Assembly: GCF_001579945.1 (NCBI RefSeq)
Contig: NZ_CP011971.1
Coordinates: 434,001-498,000, forward strand
Source: Steroidobacter denitrificans
GTDB lineage: Bacteria; Pseudomonadota; Gammaproteobacteria; Steroidobacterales; Steroidobacteraceae
Direction of reading: 5' to 3'
DNA length: 64,000 nt
Both the position numbers and the translations under genes were made by a program. The notes under the pieces were generated by a model. It was not told where the DNA came from. It saw nothing but the letters and a program-made list of their open reading frames with translations, and did no database searches. Each line of letters starts with the position of its first letter. Position 1 is the first letter of the stretch. Shown here one piece after another: positions 25,480 through 33,369 of the stretch.

Positions 25480-27084
25480 ATGCTTTCTACTTCCAATGTC
25501 ACGGTTCAATTCGGCGCCAAGCCGCTGTTCGAGAATGTCACGGTAAAATTCGGCGACGGCAATCGCTACGGGCTCATCGGCGCCAACGGCTGCGGCAAAT
25601 CCACGCTGATGAAGGTTCTGGGCGGTGAGCTGGAGCAGAACGCCGGCGAAGTCATGCTGGAGACCGGAATGCGGCTGGGACGGCTCAACCAGAACCAGTT
25701 CGCTTATGAGGATCAGCGCGTGCTCGACGTGGTCATGCAGGGCCATGTGGAGATGTGGGAGGCGATGCAGGAGCGGGACCGCATCTATGCGGATCCCGAG
25801 GCCACTGACGATGACTACATGAAGGCGGCGGAACTGGAGGCGAGGTTCGCCGAGTTCGGCGGCTACGATGCCGAGTCGCGCGCCGCCAGTATTCTCACCG
25901 CTGCCGGCATCGGTCCTGTCTATCACGATGGGCCTATGCGGGAGGTGGCGCCGGGTTGGAAATTGCGCGTATTGCTTGCACAGGCCTTGTTCTCCCGGCC
26001 GGACGTATTGTTGCTGGATGAGCCGACGAACAATCTGGACATCCATTCGATCCGCTGGCTCGAGGGCGTGCTGAACCAGTATGACGCCACCATGATCATC
26101 ATCAGTCATGACCGGCATTTTCTGAACCAGGTCTGTACGCATATCGCCGATTTGGATTACGGGCAGGTCAAGATCTATCCGGGTAATTATGACGATTTCA
26201 TGCTTGCCTCCACCCAGGCCCGTGCTCGTGTCGAAGCTGCGAATGCCAAGGCACGCGATCGTATTTCGGACTTGCAGGAATTCGTACGCCGCTTCTCCGC
26301 GAATGCTTCCAAGGCGCGTCAGGCGACCTCGCGCTTGAAGCAGATCGACAAGATCAAGATCGAGGAGATCAAGCCGTCCTCGCGTCAGAACCCGTATATT
26401 CGTTTCGAGCAGGCGAAAAAGCTGTATCGCAATGCCGTCGCCGTGGAAGAGTTGAGCTTTCGATATCCGGACAGCGATACCGACGTGCTCGACAACATCA
26501 GCTTCGGCGTCGAGGCAGGCGAACGCATCGCAATCATCGGTCCCAATGGGGTCGGCAAGACGACCTTGATGCGCTGCCTGGCCGGAGAATTGGTGCCGAC
26601 GCGGGGCAGCGTCGAGTGGGTGGAGAACGCGCAGATCGGTTACATGCCGCAGGATCCGCAGGCCCAGTTCATGCAGCCTGTCGATTTGCTCAACTGGATG
26701 AGTGAATGGCGCAGCAAGAGCGACGACGAACAGATCGTACGCGCCACGCTGGGTCGACTGCTGTTCTCGGGTGATGAAACCCGCAAGTCCGTGAAGGTAT
26801 TGTCGGGCGGCGAGAAGGGCCGGATGATCTACGGCAAGCTGATGCTGGTCAGGCCGAACGTCATGCTCCTGGACGAGCCGACAAATCATATGGATATGGA
26901 GACGATCGAATCCTTGCAGATCGGCTTGGAGAAATACCCCGGTACGCTGATCTTCGTATCTCACGATCGTGAATTCGTCTCGGGGCTGGCGACTCGCATC
27001 ATCGAACTGCGGCCGGGGGGCGCGGCAGTCGATTTTCGGGGCAGCTACGACGAGTATCTGGGCTCCCAGGGCATCGCCGCCTGA
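25480..27084 (+). CDS. ybiT: ABC-F family ATPase, YbiT-type
   Basis: 534 residues, two ABC ATPase domains in tandem without membrane segments. Domain 1 Walker [10 protein letters not shown] and [11 protein letters not shown]; domain 2 Walker [10 protein letters not shown], signature LSGGEKGRM and DEPTNHMD. The N-terminus ([20 protein letters not shown]) and the interdomain linker [19 protein letters not shown] match E. coli YbiT closely. ABC-F proteins act at the ribosomal E site on translation; the specific role of YbiT is not settled. The gene appears to be a single unit with about 275 bases ahead. Confidence 0.95.
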   Translation: MLSTSNVTVQFGAKPLFENVTVKFGDGNRYGLIGANGCGKSTLMKVLGGELEQNAGEVMLETGMRLGRLNQNQFAYEDQRVLDVVMQGHVEMWEAMQERDRIYADPEATDDDYMKAAELEARFAEFGGYDAESRAASILTAAGIGPVYHDGPMREVAPGWKLRVLLAQALFSRPDVLLLDEPTNNLDIHSIRWLEGVLNQYDATMIIISHDRHFLNQVCTHIADLDYGQVKIYPGNYDDFMLASTQARARVEAANAKARDRISDLQEFVRRFSANASKARQATSRLKQIDKIKIEEIKPSSRQNPYIRFEQAKKLYRNAVAVEELSFRYPDSDTDVLDNISFGVEAGERIAIIGPNGVGKTTLMRCLAGELVPTRGSVEWVENAQIGYMPQDPQAQFMQPVDLLNWMSEWRSKSDDEQIVRATLGRLLFSGDETRKSVKVLSGGEKGRMIYGKLMLVRPNVMLLDEPTNHMDMETIESLQIGLEKYPGTLIFVSHDREFVSGLATRIIELRPGGAAVDFRGSYDEYLGSQGIAA

Positions 27085-27499
27085 ACGGTTCCCCAAGCCG
27101 GTCCCGGCCCTTTCCCGGTATCGGTGCCAGGCACCGGATCCGGGAGAGCCGGATCCAGGATCGATCCGTCATCGGGTTGCGGGGTTCTGGAACGGACCTG
27201 CTGGTAATACTTGTTGGACCAGGCAGAACCGGCGGATGACGGGGTGGCCGGTGGTGCGGAGGAGCTGTCCGTGCGAATTTACTGTTCACGGCCGCAGGTT
27301 CCTGTATAGTGTGCAAGGCTCGTAACTGTTCTCTTTATGCTTCTTGACCGCGCGCAGCCTTAGCGTTTCTCCGGTCAACTCTAACTAAATCGAATCGTTT
27401 TCGAACCAAGTGCCGATGAGCCCGGTGGGCTCGTCATGTTTTTACGACGCGTTTTTGTGCTGAGCTGACCTCGGTTCGCGTCCGATTGTGAGTGATCGA
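27085..27499 (+). promoter_or_regulatory. Promoter and long structured leader of the RRM gene
   Basis: 415 bases without a gene. Candidate sigma-70 promoter TGTTCA (27283-27288) -16 bases- TATAGT (27305-27310) gives a leader of about 180 nt. Within it is a hairpin with T-run at 27415-27443, followed by 56 bases to the start codon. Structured leaders that control RRM or cold-response genes are known in other bacteria. Attenuation or temperature control here is inference. Confidence 0.45.
27415..27443 (+). terminator. Intrinsic-terminator-like hairpin in the RRM gene leader
   Basis: Stem GATGAGCCC/GGGCTCGTC (one G-U pair, loop GGT, 27415-27435) followed by ATG and TTTTT (27439-27443). It lies downstream of the candidate promoter and upstream of the coding start, which suits an attenuator; it could simply end ybiT readthrough. 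Confidence 0.55.
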
Positions 27500-27778
27500 A
27501 TGAGTAAGATTTATGTGGGCAATCTGCCCTTTTCCGCCGATGAGAATGCGGTGCGTGAGCTGTTTCAGCAGCATGGCACCGTTGAATCCGTGGCGCTGAT
27601 CAATGATCGCGAGACCGGCCGTCCGCGTGGCTTCGGCTTCGTGGAAATGCCGCGTGCCGACGCGGCACGCGCGATCCAGGCCCTGAACGGCCAGGATATG
27701 GGCGGGCGCCCGCTGCGCGTCAACGAGGCGCAGGACAAGCCCCGCGGCGGCGGCGGCGGCGGCCAGCGTCGCTGGTAA
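27500..27778 (+). CDS. RRM-domain RNA-binding protein
   Basis: About 92 residues. One RNA recognition motif with RNP2 (KIYVGNLPF) and RNP1 (GRPRGFGFVEM), followed by a short Arg/Gly tail (KPRGGGGGGQRRW). This is the bacterial small glycine-rich RNA-binding (Rbp) type seen in cyanobacteria and many proteobacteria, often linked to cold or membrane-proximal mRNA. The ATG at 27500 begins directly before the RNP2 strand; a GTG at 27488 is in frame and would add four residues. A GC hairpin follows at 27793-27812. Confidence 0.93.
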   Translation: MSKIYVGNLPFSADENAVRELFQQHGTVESVALINDRETGRPRGFGFVEMPRADAARAIQALNGQDMGGRPLRVNEAQDKPRGGGGGGQRRW

Positions 27779-27792
27779 TCGCCTTTTCGGCG

Positions 27793-27812
27793 CCCCCGCC
27801 TGCGCGGGGGCT
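27793..27812 (+). terminator. GC hairpin after RRM gene
   Basis: Perfect 8-bp stem GCCCCCGC/GCGGGGGC with CTGC loop, 14 bases after the RRM stop, followed by a weak T-run (GTTT). Confidence 0.6.
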
Positions 27813-27906
27813 GCCGTTTCGACCCTTCCGGCGGCCTGTATCTTCCAGGCCTGCATACTATTGTTGCGGCCGGCTCGTCCGGCGCTCGACAAGACCGGGG
27901 GTATTC

Positions 27907-28221
27907 ATGACCGGTCCCATTCGCTTTCATGTCTATGTTCAACCGCGCGCTTCCCGGACCGAGGTTGCGGGCACTCATGATGATTGTGTGAAGATCCGGC
28001 TTGCCGCGCCGCCCGTGGATGGCGCGGCGAACGCCGCCCTAGTGGCGTTCATCGCGGATCGTTTGGGAATCGCAAAATCGCGCGTGCGCATTGCCGCTGG
28101 ACAGTCGGCACGTCGCAAGCTCGTGGAAATCGACGCTCCCGTCGATGGCCTTGCCGGCTGCCAGCCCGGCGATCGCATGAACCGGCTGGCCGCCGCACAG
28201 GTTAGCGCCGCCCTTCGGTAA
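27907..28221 (+). CDS. DUF167 (YggU) family protein
   Basis: 104 residues. Matches the DUF167/YggU family: VQPRASRTEVAG at the start, the central KIRLAAPPVDGAANAAL and the helix ADRLGIAKSRVRIAAGQSARRKLV. The fold is known (a small alpha-beta protein), but no function is established. The start ATG follows GGGGG. It converges with the Bkd E2 gene. It is not an operon member. Confidence 0.9.
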   Translation: MTGPIRFHVYVQPRASRTEVAGTHDDCVKIRLAAPPVDGAANAALVAFIADRLGIAKSRVRIAAGQSARRKLVEIDAPVDGLAGCQPGDRMNRLAAAQVSAALR

Positions 28222-28253
28222 ACCCTGCGGGCCAAGCCCCGGATATCCGGTCC

Positions 28254-29477
28254 CTAATCCCGAATGAAGATCATCGCCGGCTGTTCCAGGTAGGTCTTCA
28301 ATGTCTGGATCGCTTCGGCGGCGTCGTAGCCGTCGATGAAGCGGTGGTCGAACGACGAGGATAGATTCATCATCAGGCGCACGGCGATGTTGCCGTTGTG
28401 GACGACAGGACGTTCGACGCTCTTGTTGATACCGATGATGGCAATCTCCGGCGCATTGATGATCGGTGTGGAGACGATGCCGCCCAACCTGCCCAGGCTG
28501 GTGATCGTGATCGTCGATCCGCGCAACTCGTCGCGGCCAGCCGTGCCATGGCGGGCCGCTTCGGTCACCCGGCGAATTTCCGCAGCAACCTCCCGCAGCG
28601 TCATGGCTTCCACATGCCGTACGACGGGTACTTTCAGGCCGTCGGGGGTCTGCGTGGCGATGCCGAGATGAATGCCGCTGTGCTGAACCAGTACGCTGCG
28701 TTCGGCATCGTACAAGGCGTTACATTTGGGAAAGTGCTCGAGGGTTCGCGCCAGCGCCAGTGCCAGCAGCGGTAGGTACGTGTAGTGCACCGCATCGCCG
28801 GACAGTCGTGTGTTGAGGTGTTGCCTTAATCGCTCGAGTTCGGTGACATCGACTTCTTCCACATAGGCGAAGTGAGGAATGTTGCGTTTGGACTCGCTGA
28901 CGCGCTGGGCGCCGATACGGCGTACACCCAGGATACGAATTTCCTCGGTGGCGGTTCGCCGGACGGTGTCGCCGCGCCGCGGCGATCGATGCTCTTGGGT
29001 GCCGGACGAGTGTTCGCTCAACGCAGCGTCGAGGTCTTCCCGCAGGATCCGGCCGTCACGACCGGTACCGGTGATCGTCGTCAGGTCGATGCCTGCTTTG
29101 CGCGCCCGCAGGCGCGTGGCGGGAGATGTCATGATCCTGCTCGAAGCCGGTATGGCCGTGGATCTCTCCAGGGGTTCACTTTGCGGCGGGTCGGCAGCGG
29201 GGCCGCTGCGGGGCGATGCGCTGCTCGGTATCGGCGAATCGGTCTCGATGACAAGCAACTCGGCGCCGACGGCAATGGCATCGCCGGGCTGGCCACCCAG
29301 GGAAACGACCCGGCCGGAGACCGGCGCCGGCATTTCCATAACGGCCTTGTCGGTCGACATCTCGACCATGGGCTGGTCCTCCTGGATGACATCGCCCGGC
29401 TTGACGCGCCAGAGGACGATTTCCGAGGATACCGTGCCTTCGCCCAGATCAGGCAGTTTGACGACGTGCCGGGTCAT
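28254..29477 (-). CDS. bkdB: Branched-chain 2-oxoacid dehydrogenase E2 (lipoamide acyltransferase)
   Basis: About 407 residues. N-terminal lipoyl domain with the lipoylated Lys in EMSTDKAVMEMPAP (near residue 43), a peripheral subunit-binding domain (PATRLRARKAGIDLTTITGTGR) and a catalytic acyltransferase domain ending SSSFDHRFIDGYDA, with the active-site His in HRFIDG. It transfers branched acyl groups to CoA. Translation starts at 29477, where the ATG overlaps the E1 beta stop (ATGA); the longer open frame to 29918 is overlap. No E3 (lipoamide dehydrogenase) gene is adjacent, so E3 must come from elsewhere. Confidence 0.95.
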   Translation of the reverse strand: MTRHVVKLPDLGEGTVSSEIVLWRVKPGDVIQEDQPMVEMSTDKAVMEMPAPVSGRVVSLGGQPGDAIAVGAELLVIETDSPIPSSASPRSGPAADPPQSEPLERSTAIPASSRIMTSPATRLRARKAGIDLTTITGTGRDGRILREDLDAALSEHSSGTQEHRSPRRGDTVRRTATEEIRILGVRRIGAQRVSESKRNIPHFAYVEEVDVTELERLRQHLNTRLSGDAVHYTYLPLLALALARTLEHFPKCNALYDAERSVLVQHSGIHLGIATQTPDGLKVPVVRHVEAMTLREVAAEIRRVTEAARHGTAGRDELRGSTITITSLGRLGGIVSTPIINAPEIAIIGINKSVERPVVHNGNIAVRLMMNLSSSFDHRFIDGYDAAEAIQTLKTYLEQPAMIFIRD

Positions 29478-30490
29478 GAGGCCTCCAAGGTTGCCTTGAT
29501 CGCGGCCGACACGCGCGCCTGTCCGGGGAAGTATTCCCATTCGAACGCATGGGGATAAGGGGTATCCCAGCCTGCGACGCGCTGGATCGGGGCTTCCAGG
29601 TGCCAGAAGCAGTCCTCCTGGATGCTGGCGAGAATTTCCGCGCCGAACCCGGCGAAGCGTGTTGCTTCGTGTGCGACGATGCAGCGCCCGGTCTTTTTGA
29701 CCGACGCGGCAATGGTTTCCACATCCAACGGAGCGATCGTGCGCAGGTCGATGATCTCCGCATCCACGCCCAGGCCCCGGGCGCTCGCCAGGCAGACGTG
29801 CACCATGGTCCCATAGGTCACGATCGTGACCTGGCCGCCGGGCCGGATGATTTCGGCCAGGCCGATCGGTACGCGATAATGCCCTTCGGGCACATTCCCC
29901 CTGGGATGTGAACTCCAAGCCGTCGCCGGCTTGTCAGGATCGCCGTCGAAAGGGCCGTTGTAGAGCCGCTTGGGTTCGAAGAACACCACTGGATCCTCGT
30001 CCTCGATGGCGGAGATCAGCAGCCCTTTGGCATCGTAGGGATTGGAGGGCATGACGACCTTCAGGCCGCAGATATGAGCGAACAAGGCCTCCGGACTCTG
30101 GGAGTGCGTCTGGCCGCCGCGAATGCCGCCGCCGCAGGGCGTGCGTATCGTCACCGGCGCGGCGAACTCTCCACCGGTGCGGTAGCGGATGCGGGCCAAC
30201 TCGCTGACGATCTGATCGTAGGCGGGGTAGATGTAGTCGGCAAACTGAATCTCCGCCACCGGTCGAAGTCCATTGACCGCCATACCGATGGCAGCTGCGA
30301 CGATACCGCCTTCGGTGATGGGCGTGTCGAGCACGCGGTGTTCGCCATACTTGCGCTGCAGGCCGTCTGTGGTGCGGAAAACACCGCCGAAATAACCGAC
30401 GTCCTCTCCCAGGACGACGACGCCGGGATCCCGCGCCATCATGACATCCATGGCGGAATTGAGCGCCTGGATCATGTTCATATGACTCAT
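29474..30490 (-). CDS. bkdA2: Branched-chain 2-oxoacid dehydrogenase E1 beta
   Basis: 338 residues, full length for E1 beta: LGEDVGYFGGVFRTTDGL, TPITEGGIVAAAIGMA, EIQFADYIYPAYDQIV, and the C-terminal EATRFAGFGAEI. With E1 alpha it decarboxylates branched 2-oxoacids from Val, Leu and Ile using thiamine diphosphate. It starts 10 bases after the E1 alpha stop and overlaps E2 by 4 bases: a compact operon. The substrate could also be pyruvate, but the TPP subunit sequence and the adjacent divergent Lrp regulator favour branched-chain. Confidence 0.94.
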   Translation of the reverse strand: MSHMNMIQALNSAMDVMMARDPGVVVLGEDVGYFGGVFRTTDGLQRKYGEHRVLDTPITEGGIVAAAIGMAVNGLRPVAEIQFADYIYPAYDQIVSELARIRYRTGGEFAAPVTIRTPCGGGIRGGQTHSQSPEALFAHICGLKVVMPSNPYDAKGLLISAIEDEDPVVFFEPKRLYNGPFDGDPDKPATAWSSHPRGNVPEGHYRVPIGLAEIIRPGGQVTIVTYGTMVHVCLASARGLGVDAEIIDLRTIAPLDVETIAASVKKTGRCIVAHEATRFAGFGAEILASIQEDCFWHLEAPIQRVAGWDTPYPHAFEWEYFPGQARVSAAIKATLEAS

Positions 30491-30500
30491 GGCTGCTGGC

Positions 30501-31748
30501 TCATGGCTTTGCCCGCTCCTGCGCCAGTTGCCGGCGTTGGCGCTCCAGATTGCTGGTTCTTTCCTTGAGCACGTCGTCGAACATGGTATCGGGATCCAGC
30601 TGTGGACCGTCGCTCAAGGTGCCGTACGTGGTCGCTTCGCGCCAGGCGGCGGCCACCTCTTCTTCGCATTGTCGGATCAATAAGCTCTCGCGCTCCTCCG
30701 ACCATGCGTCCAGCGCGATCAGATGCGATTTGAGGCGTTCGATGGGATCTCCAAGAGGCCAGTGTTCCCAATCGTCCTTGGGACGATATCGCGAGGGATC
30801 ATCGCTGGTGGAGTGCGGGGCGGCGCGATAAGTGACCAGTTCGATCAGGGTGGGACCGGCACCGGTGCGGGCGCGAGCGGCGGCCCACTGGGTCACTGCG
30901 TAGACGGCCAGAAAGTCGTTGCCGTCGACCCGGATGCCCGGGAGGCCGTAGCCCGGACCGCGCGCCGCGAAGCAGCGTTGTTCGCCGCCGGCAAAGGTCT
31001 GGAACGTCGAGATTGCCCACTGATTGTTGACGACGTTGAGAATCACCGGGGCCTTGTAGACTTCCGCGAACAGCAGGGCATTGTGAAAATCCGCTTCGGC
31101 CGTACTGCCGTCACCCACCCAGCTGGCGGCGACATGATCTTCGTTCTTGATCGCAGCGGCCATTGCCCAGCCAACGGCCTGCGGAAACTGAGTGGCCAGA
31201 TTGCCGGAAATGGAAAACAACCTGCCCTCGCGCCAGTGGTACATGACCGGTAGTTGACGCCCCTTGCACATGTCCCGTGTGTTCGATAGCAACTGGCACA
31301 TCAGGTCCACCAGCTTGCGTCCACGAGTGATATGCAACCCCTGATTTCGATATGAAGGAAACAGCATGTCGCCGGGGCGCAGCGCCATGCATTGCGCCAC
31401 CGAGACGGCTTCTTCGCCGGTCGACTTTATATAGAACGTGATCTTGCCCTGGCGCTGTGCACGATGCATGCGATCATCGAAGATCCGCGTCAACAACATG
31501 TGGCGCAGTCCGAGTTCCAGGTCGGAGGGCGCCAGGTGCGGGTTCCATGGCCCCACCGCGCGGTGATCGTCGTCCAGTACACGCACCATCGAATCGGCAA
31601 GATATTCGATCTGTGACGTCGGTGCATTCGGATCCGGCCGCTCAACCGCGCCGGCCGGCGAGAGGACGACATAGCTGAAATCCGGCGCTTCGCCGGGCCG
31701 CGCCGGCGGGCGTGGAACATGTAGACGGGATCGTGGGATCGAGCTCAT
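30501..31748 (-). CDS. bkdA1: Branched-chain 2-oxoacid dehydrogenase E1 alpha
   Basis: About 415 residues. TPP-binding motif begins GDGSTAEADFHNAL and ends NVVNNQWAIS, with RMHRAQRQGKITFY and PHSTSDDPSRYR (the phosphorylation-loop region of E1 alpha) as further marks. First gene of E1 alpha-E1 beta-E2. Start at 31748 is set by GGAGG seven bases upstream; the in-frame ATG at 31838 would add 30 non-conserved residues. Confidence 0.95.
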   Translation of the reverse strand: MSSIPRSRLHVPRPPARPGEAPDFSYVVLSPAGAVERPDPNAPTSQIEYLADSMVRVLDDDHRAVGPWNPHLAPSDLELGLRHMLLTRIFDDRMHRAQRQGKITFYIKSTGEEAVSVAQCMALRPGDMLFPSYRNQGLHITRGRKLVDLMCQLLSNTRDMCKGRQLPVMYHWREGRLFSISGNLATQFPQAVGWAMAAAIKNEDHVAASWVGDGSTAEADFHNALLFAEVYKAPVILNVVNNQWAISTFQTFAGGEQRCFAARGPGYGLPGIRVDGNDFLAVYAVTQWAAARARTGAGPTLIELVTYRAAPHSTSDDPSRYRPKDDWEHWPLGDPIERLKSHLIALDAWSEERESLLIRQCEEEVAAAWREATTYGTLSDGPQLDPDTMFDDVLKERTSNLERQRRQLAQERAKP

Positions 31749-31960
31749 GTACGCGCCTCCTGAATCATGCATCCGCCCCGGGGGGCGCGGCGTGCCGCCG
31801 CTGCCGCTCCGCGCGGCCCGGTCGGCGCCGCGCGACACCAGGCCGGATGTGCACCGGATCGAGTATCAGCATAACGAACTACGTTATATATAAAACATAA
31901 GTATTATTTTCTATAATTTGATAAATATATGGTTGATTCAGCTGTATACAGGAGCGCTCG
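31749..31960. promoter_or_regulatory. AT-rich divergent promoter between bkd operon and Lrp regulator
   Basis: 212 bases. From about 31870 to 31930 the GC content falls sharply (runs such as TTATATATAAAAC and TCTATAATTTGATAA), in contrast with surrounding GC-rich genes. Lrp-type regulators bind such AT-rich sites. Regulation of the bkd operon by the divergent Lrp protein is well known in Pseudomonas (BkdR). Confidence 0.65.
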
Positions 31961-32518
31961 ATGACCGCCGACCCTGTCGCCCGGGCACTGGACCGCGTGG
32001 ATCGGCAATTGCTCGCTTTATTGCAGAAAGATGGCCGTCTGACGGTCGCCGAACTGGCGCGAACCGTCAATCTGACGCTGACTCCCTGTATCGAGCGTGT
32101 CCGGCGCCTGGAACGCGATGGTTATATCGAGGGCTATTTCGCCCGGCTCAGTCCGCGGCACCTCGGGCAGCCGTTGCTGGCGTTCACCGAGGTCACGCTC
32201 GATCATGCTGCGCCGGATGTGATCCAGGCCTTCAGGGAGGCGGTGCAGCAGGTCGAGGAGATCAGCGAATGCCACTTGGTCGCCGGCGGGTTCGACTTTC
32301 TCCTCAAGGCTCGCGTGCGGGACATGGACGACTACCGGCGCGTGCTGGGTGATCACATCGCCGGCGTGCCCGGCGTGCGTCATACGCAAACCTATTTTGT
32401 GCTGGAGGAAGTGAAATCGACCCATGCGCTGCCTATCCGCGGCCCGGAACCTGCACGCAAGTCCGGGGCAACAGTCGTCCGCGCCGGCATACGTTCGAAA
32501 TCCGGCCGCCGGCGCTGA
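31961..32518 (+). CDS. Lrp/AsnC-family transcriptional regulator, probable bkd operon regulator
   Basis: 185 residues. N-terminal helix-turn-helix (DRQLLALLQKDGRLTVAELA, then the recognition helix LTPCIERVRRLERDGYI) and C-terminal RAM/AsnC effector domain (HLVAGGFDFLLKARV, DHIAGVPGVRHTQTYFVL). AGGAG lies six bases before the ATG. Divergent from the Bkd operon, which is the arrangement of BkdR in Pseudomonas, an activator responding to branched-chain amino acids. About 25 C-terminal residues are Arg-rich beyond the usual domain. Confidence 0.93.
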   Translation: MTADPVARALDRVDRQLLALLQKDGRLTVAELARTVNLTLTPCIERVRRLERDGYIEGYFARLSPRHLGQPLLAFTEVTLDHAAPDVIQAFREAVQQVEEISECHLVAGGFDFLLKARVRDMDDYRRVLGDHIAGVPGVRHTQTYFVLEEVKSTHALPIRGPEPARKSGATVVRAGIRSKSGRRR

Positions 32519-33008
32519 AGCGCATCGCGGCGTTCGTGTGGCTCGGTTTGTGAACCTTGCAATTGACCACCTGCTCGTGCGTACAGCCGTTTGGTTGAAC
32601 CATTCAGAAGTCCTTCGATCATGTTGTGATGTCTATTGCAGCGTACTGGCTGCTACGATCGGTATGCATGATCAGACCCGCCGCCGGTTTGCGGCGCCAC
32701 GACTCTGGGATGGATGCCGAGCTCTCTGTAACCAGTCGTTCCGTTGCCATCGCGTTGTCTCCTCGCCGTGAGTGCTACCGCATGCTTATCTAGACCACAG
32801 CGACATCATCGACTGCCTTACGCGAGTTTAACCGGTGGCCATAACAGAACGTTTGTGTAGCATGCGAGCATGAAAACATAGCGGATGGTTCGCGTTTCTT
32901 TACCCAGCTCATCAATTCCCGGCGAGCGACGAAACCGCTTCGAAGGATGGGCCAATGGCATTGGCAGCAGGAAGGGCGACCTGTCATTGATGACAGTTCT
33001 CGTGCTAA

Positions 33009-33125
33009 ATAACTCTCAGGTATAACACCTATAAATTAAGCAAGCGCGAATACCCGGCAACCGGACAGCATCATGAATGGCTTATGGGCGACATGGATCT
33101 CATCAGCGATCATCTGAATAAATAA
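33009..33125 (+). pseudogene. Start-less C-terminal gene fragment
   Basis: About 38 codons after an in-frame stop, without any start codon, ending in TAA at 33123-33125. The tail (REYPATGQHHEWLMGDMDLI then SDHLNK) has strong protein-like composition but no recognisable family. It is probably the 3' remnant of a deleted gene at the left edge of the island. Confidence 0.4.
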
Positions 33126-33321
33126 ATTAAATAGCCGAAAGTTGCATTGGCCATAAAGATCGACAAGGCGGATACGCGAGCAATGCAACGGCACTAGAGC
33201 TTGCCGGGTTGGGCAGGGCATGAAGCCGCGTGGCGTCTGCTCAGCCACCTCGATCATGTGCAGGAACTCAACCCGGATTTCGTCGCTGTGATGAACAGTC
33301 CGGTCGTGATAGGAGTAACGC

Positions 33322-33339
33322 CACCCACCATGGTGGGTG
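33322..33339. promoter_or_regulatory. 18-bp perfect palindrome upstream of TonB receptor 2
   Basis: CACCCACCATGGTGGGTG is its own reverse complement; it ends about 20 bases before the receptor's ribosome-binding site. Either an operator overlapping the promoter/transcript start or a 9-bp RNA hairpin near the ribosome-binding site. Confidence 0.6.
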
Positions 33340-33369
33340 TACCGATTACAGCGGAGTACAGGAGGTCAA

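Larger units (their letters stand above)
32519..33369. other. Gene-poor stretch with remnants, left edge of island
   Basis: 851 bases without an intact gene; lower GC than neighbouring housekeeping DNA. It holds a start-less reading frame (33009-33125) and the 18-bp palindrome at 33322-33339. A minus-strand frame at 32790-32987 translates to a Cys-rich peptide with no support. Composition and content look like decayed genes. Confidence 0.5.

Noticed and set aside
25447-27096. 549-residue minus-strand frame
   Set aside because: It is fully antisense to ybiT, whose motifs are clear; a shadow of GC-rich codon structure.
28336-29558. Plus-strand frames over the Bkd operon
   Set aside because: Shadows of E2; the E2 domains account for the sequence.
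32790-32987. 65-residue Cys-rich minus-strand frame
   Set aside because: No conserved family or binding site; probably decay of a former element.
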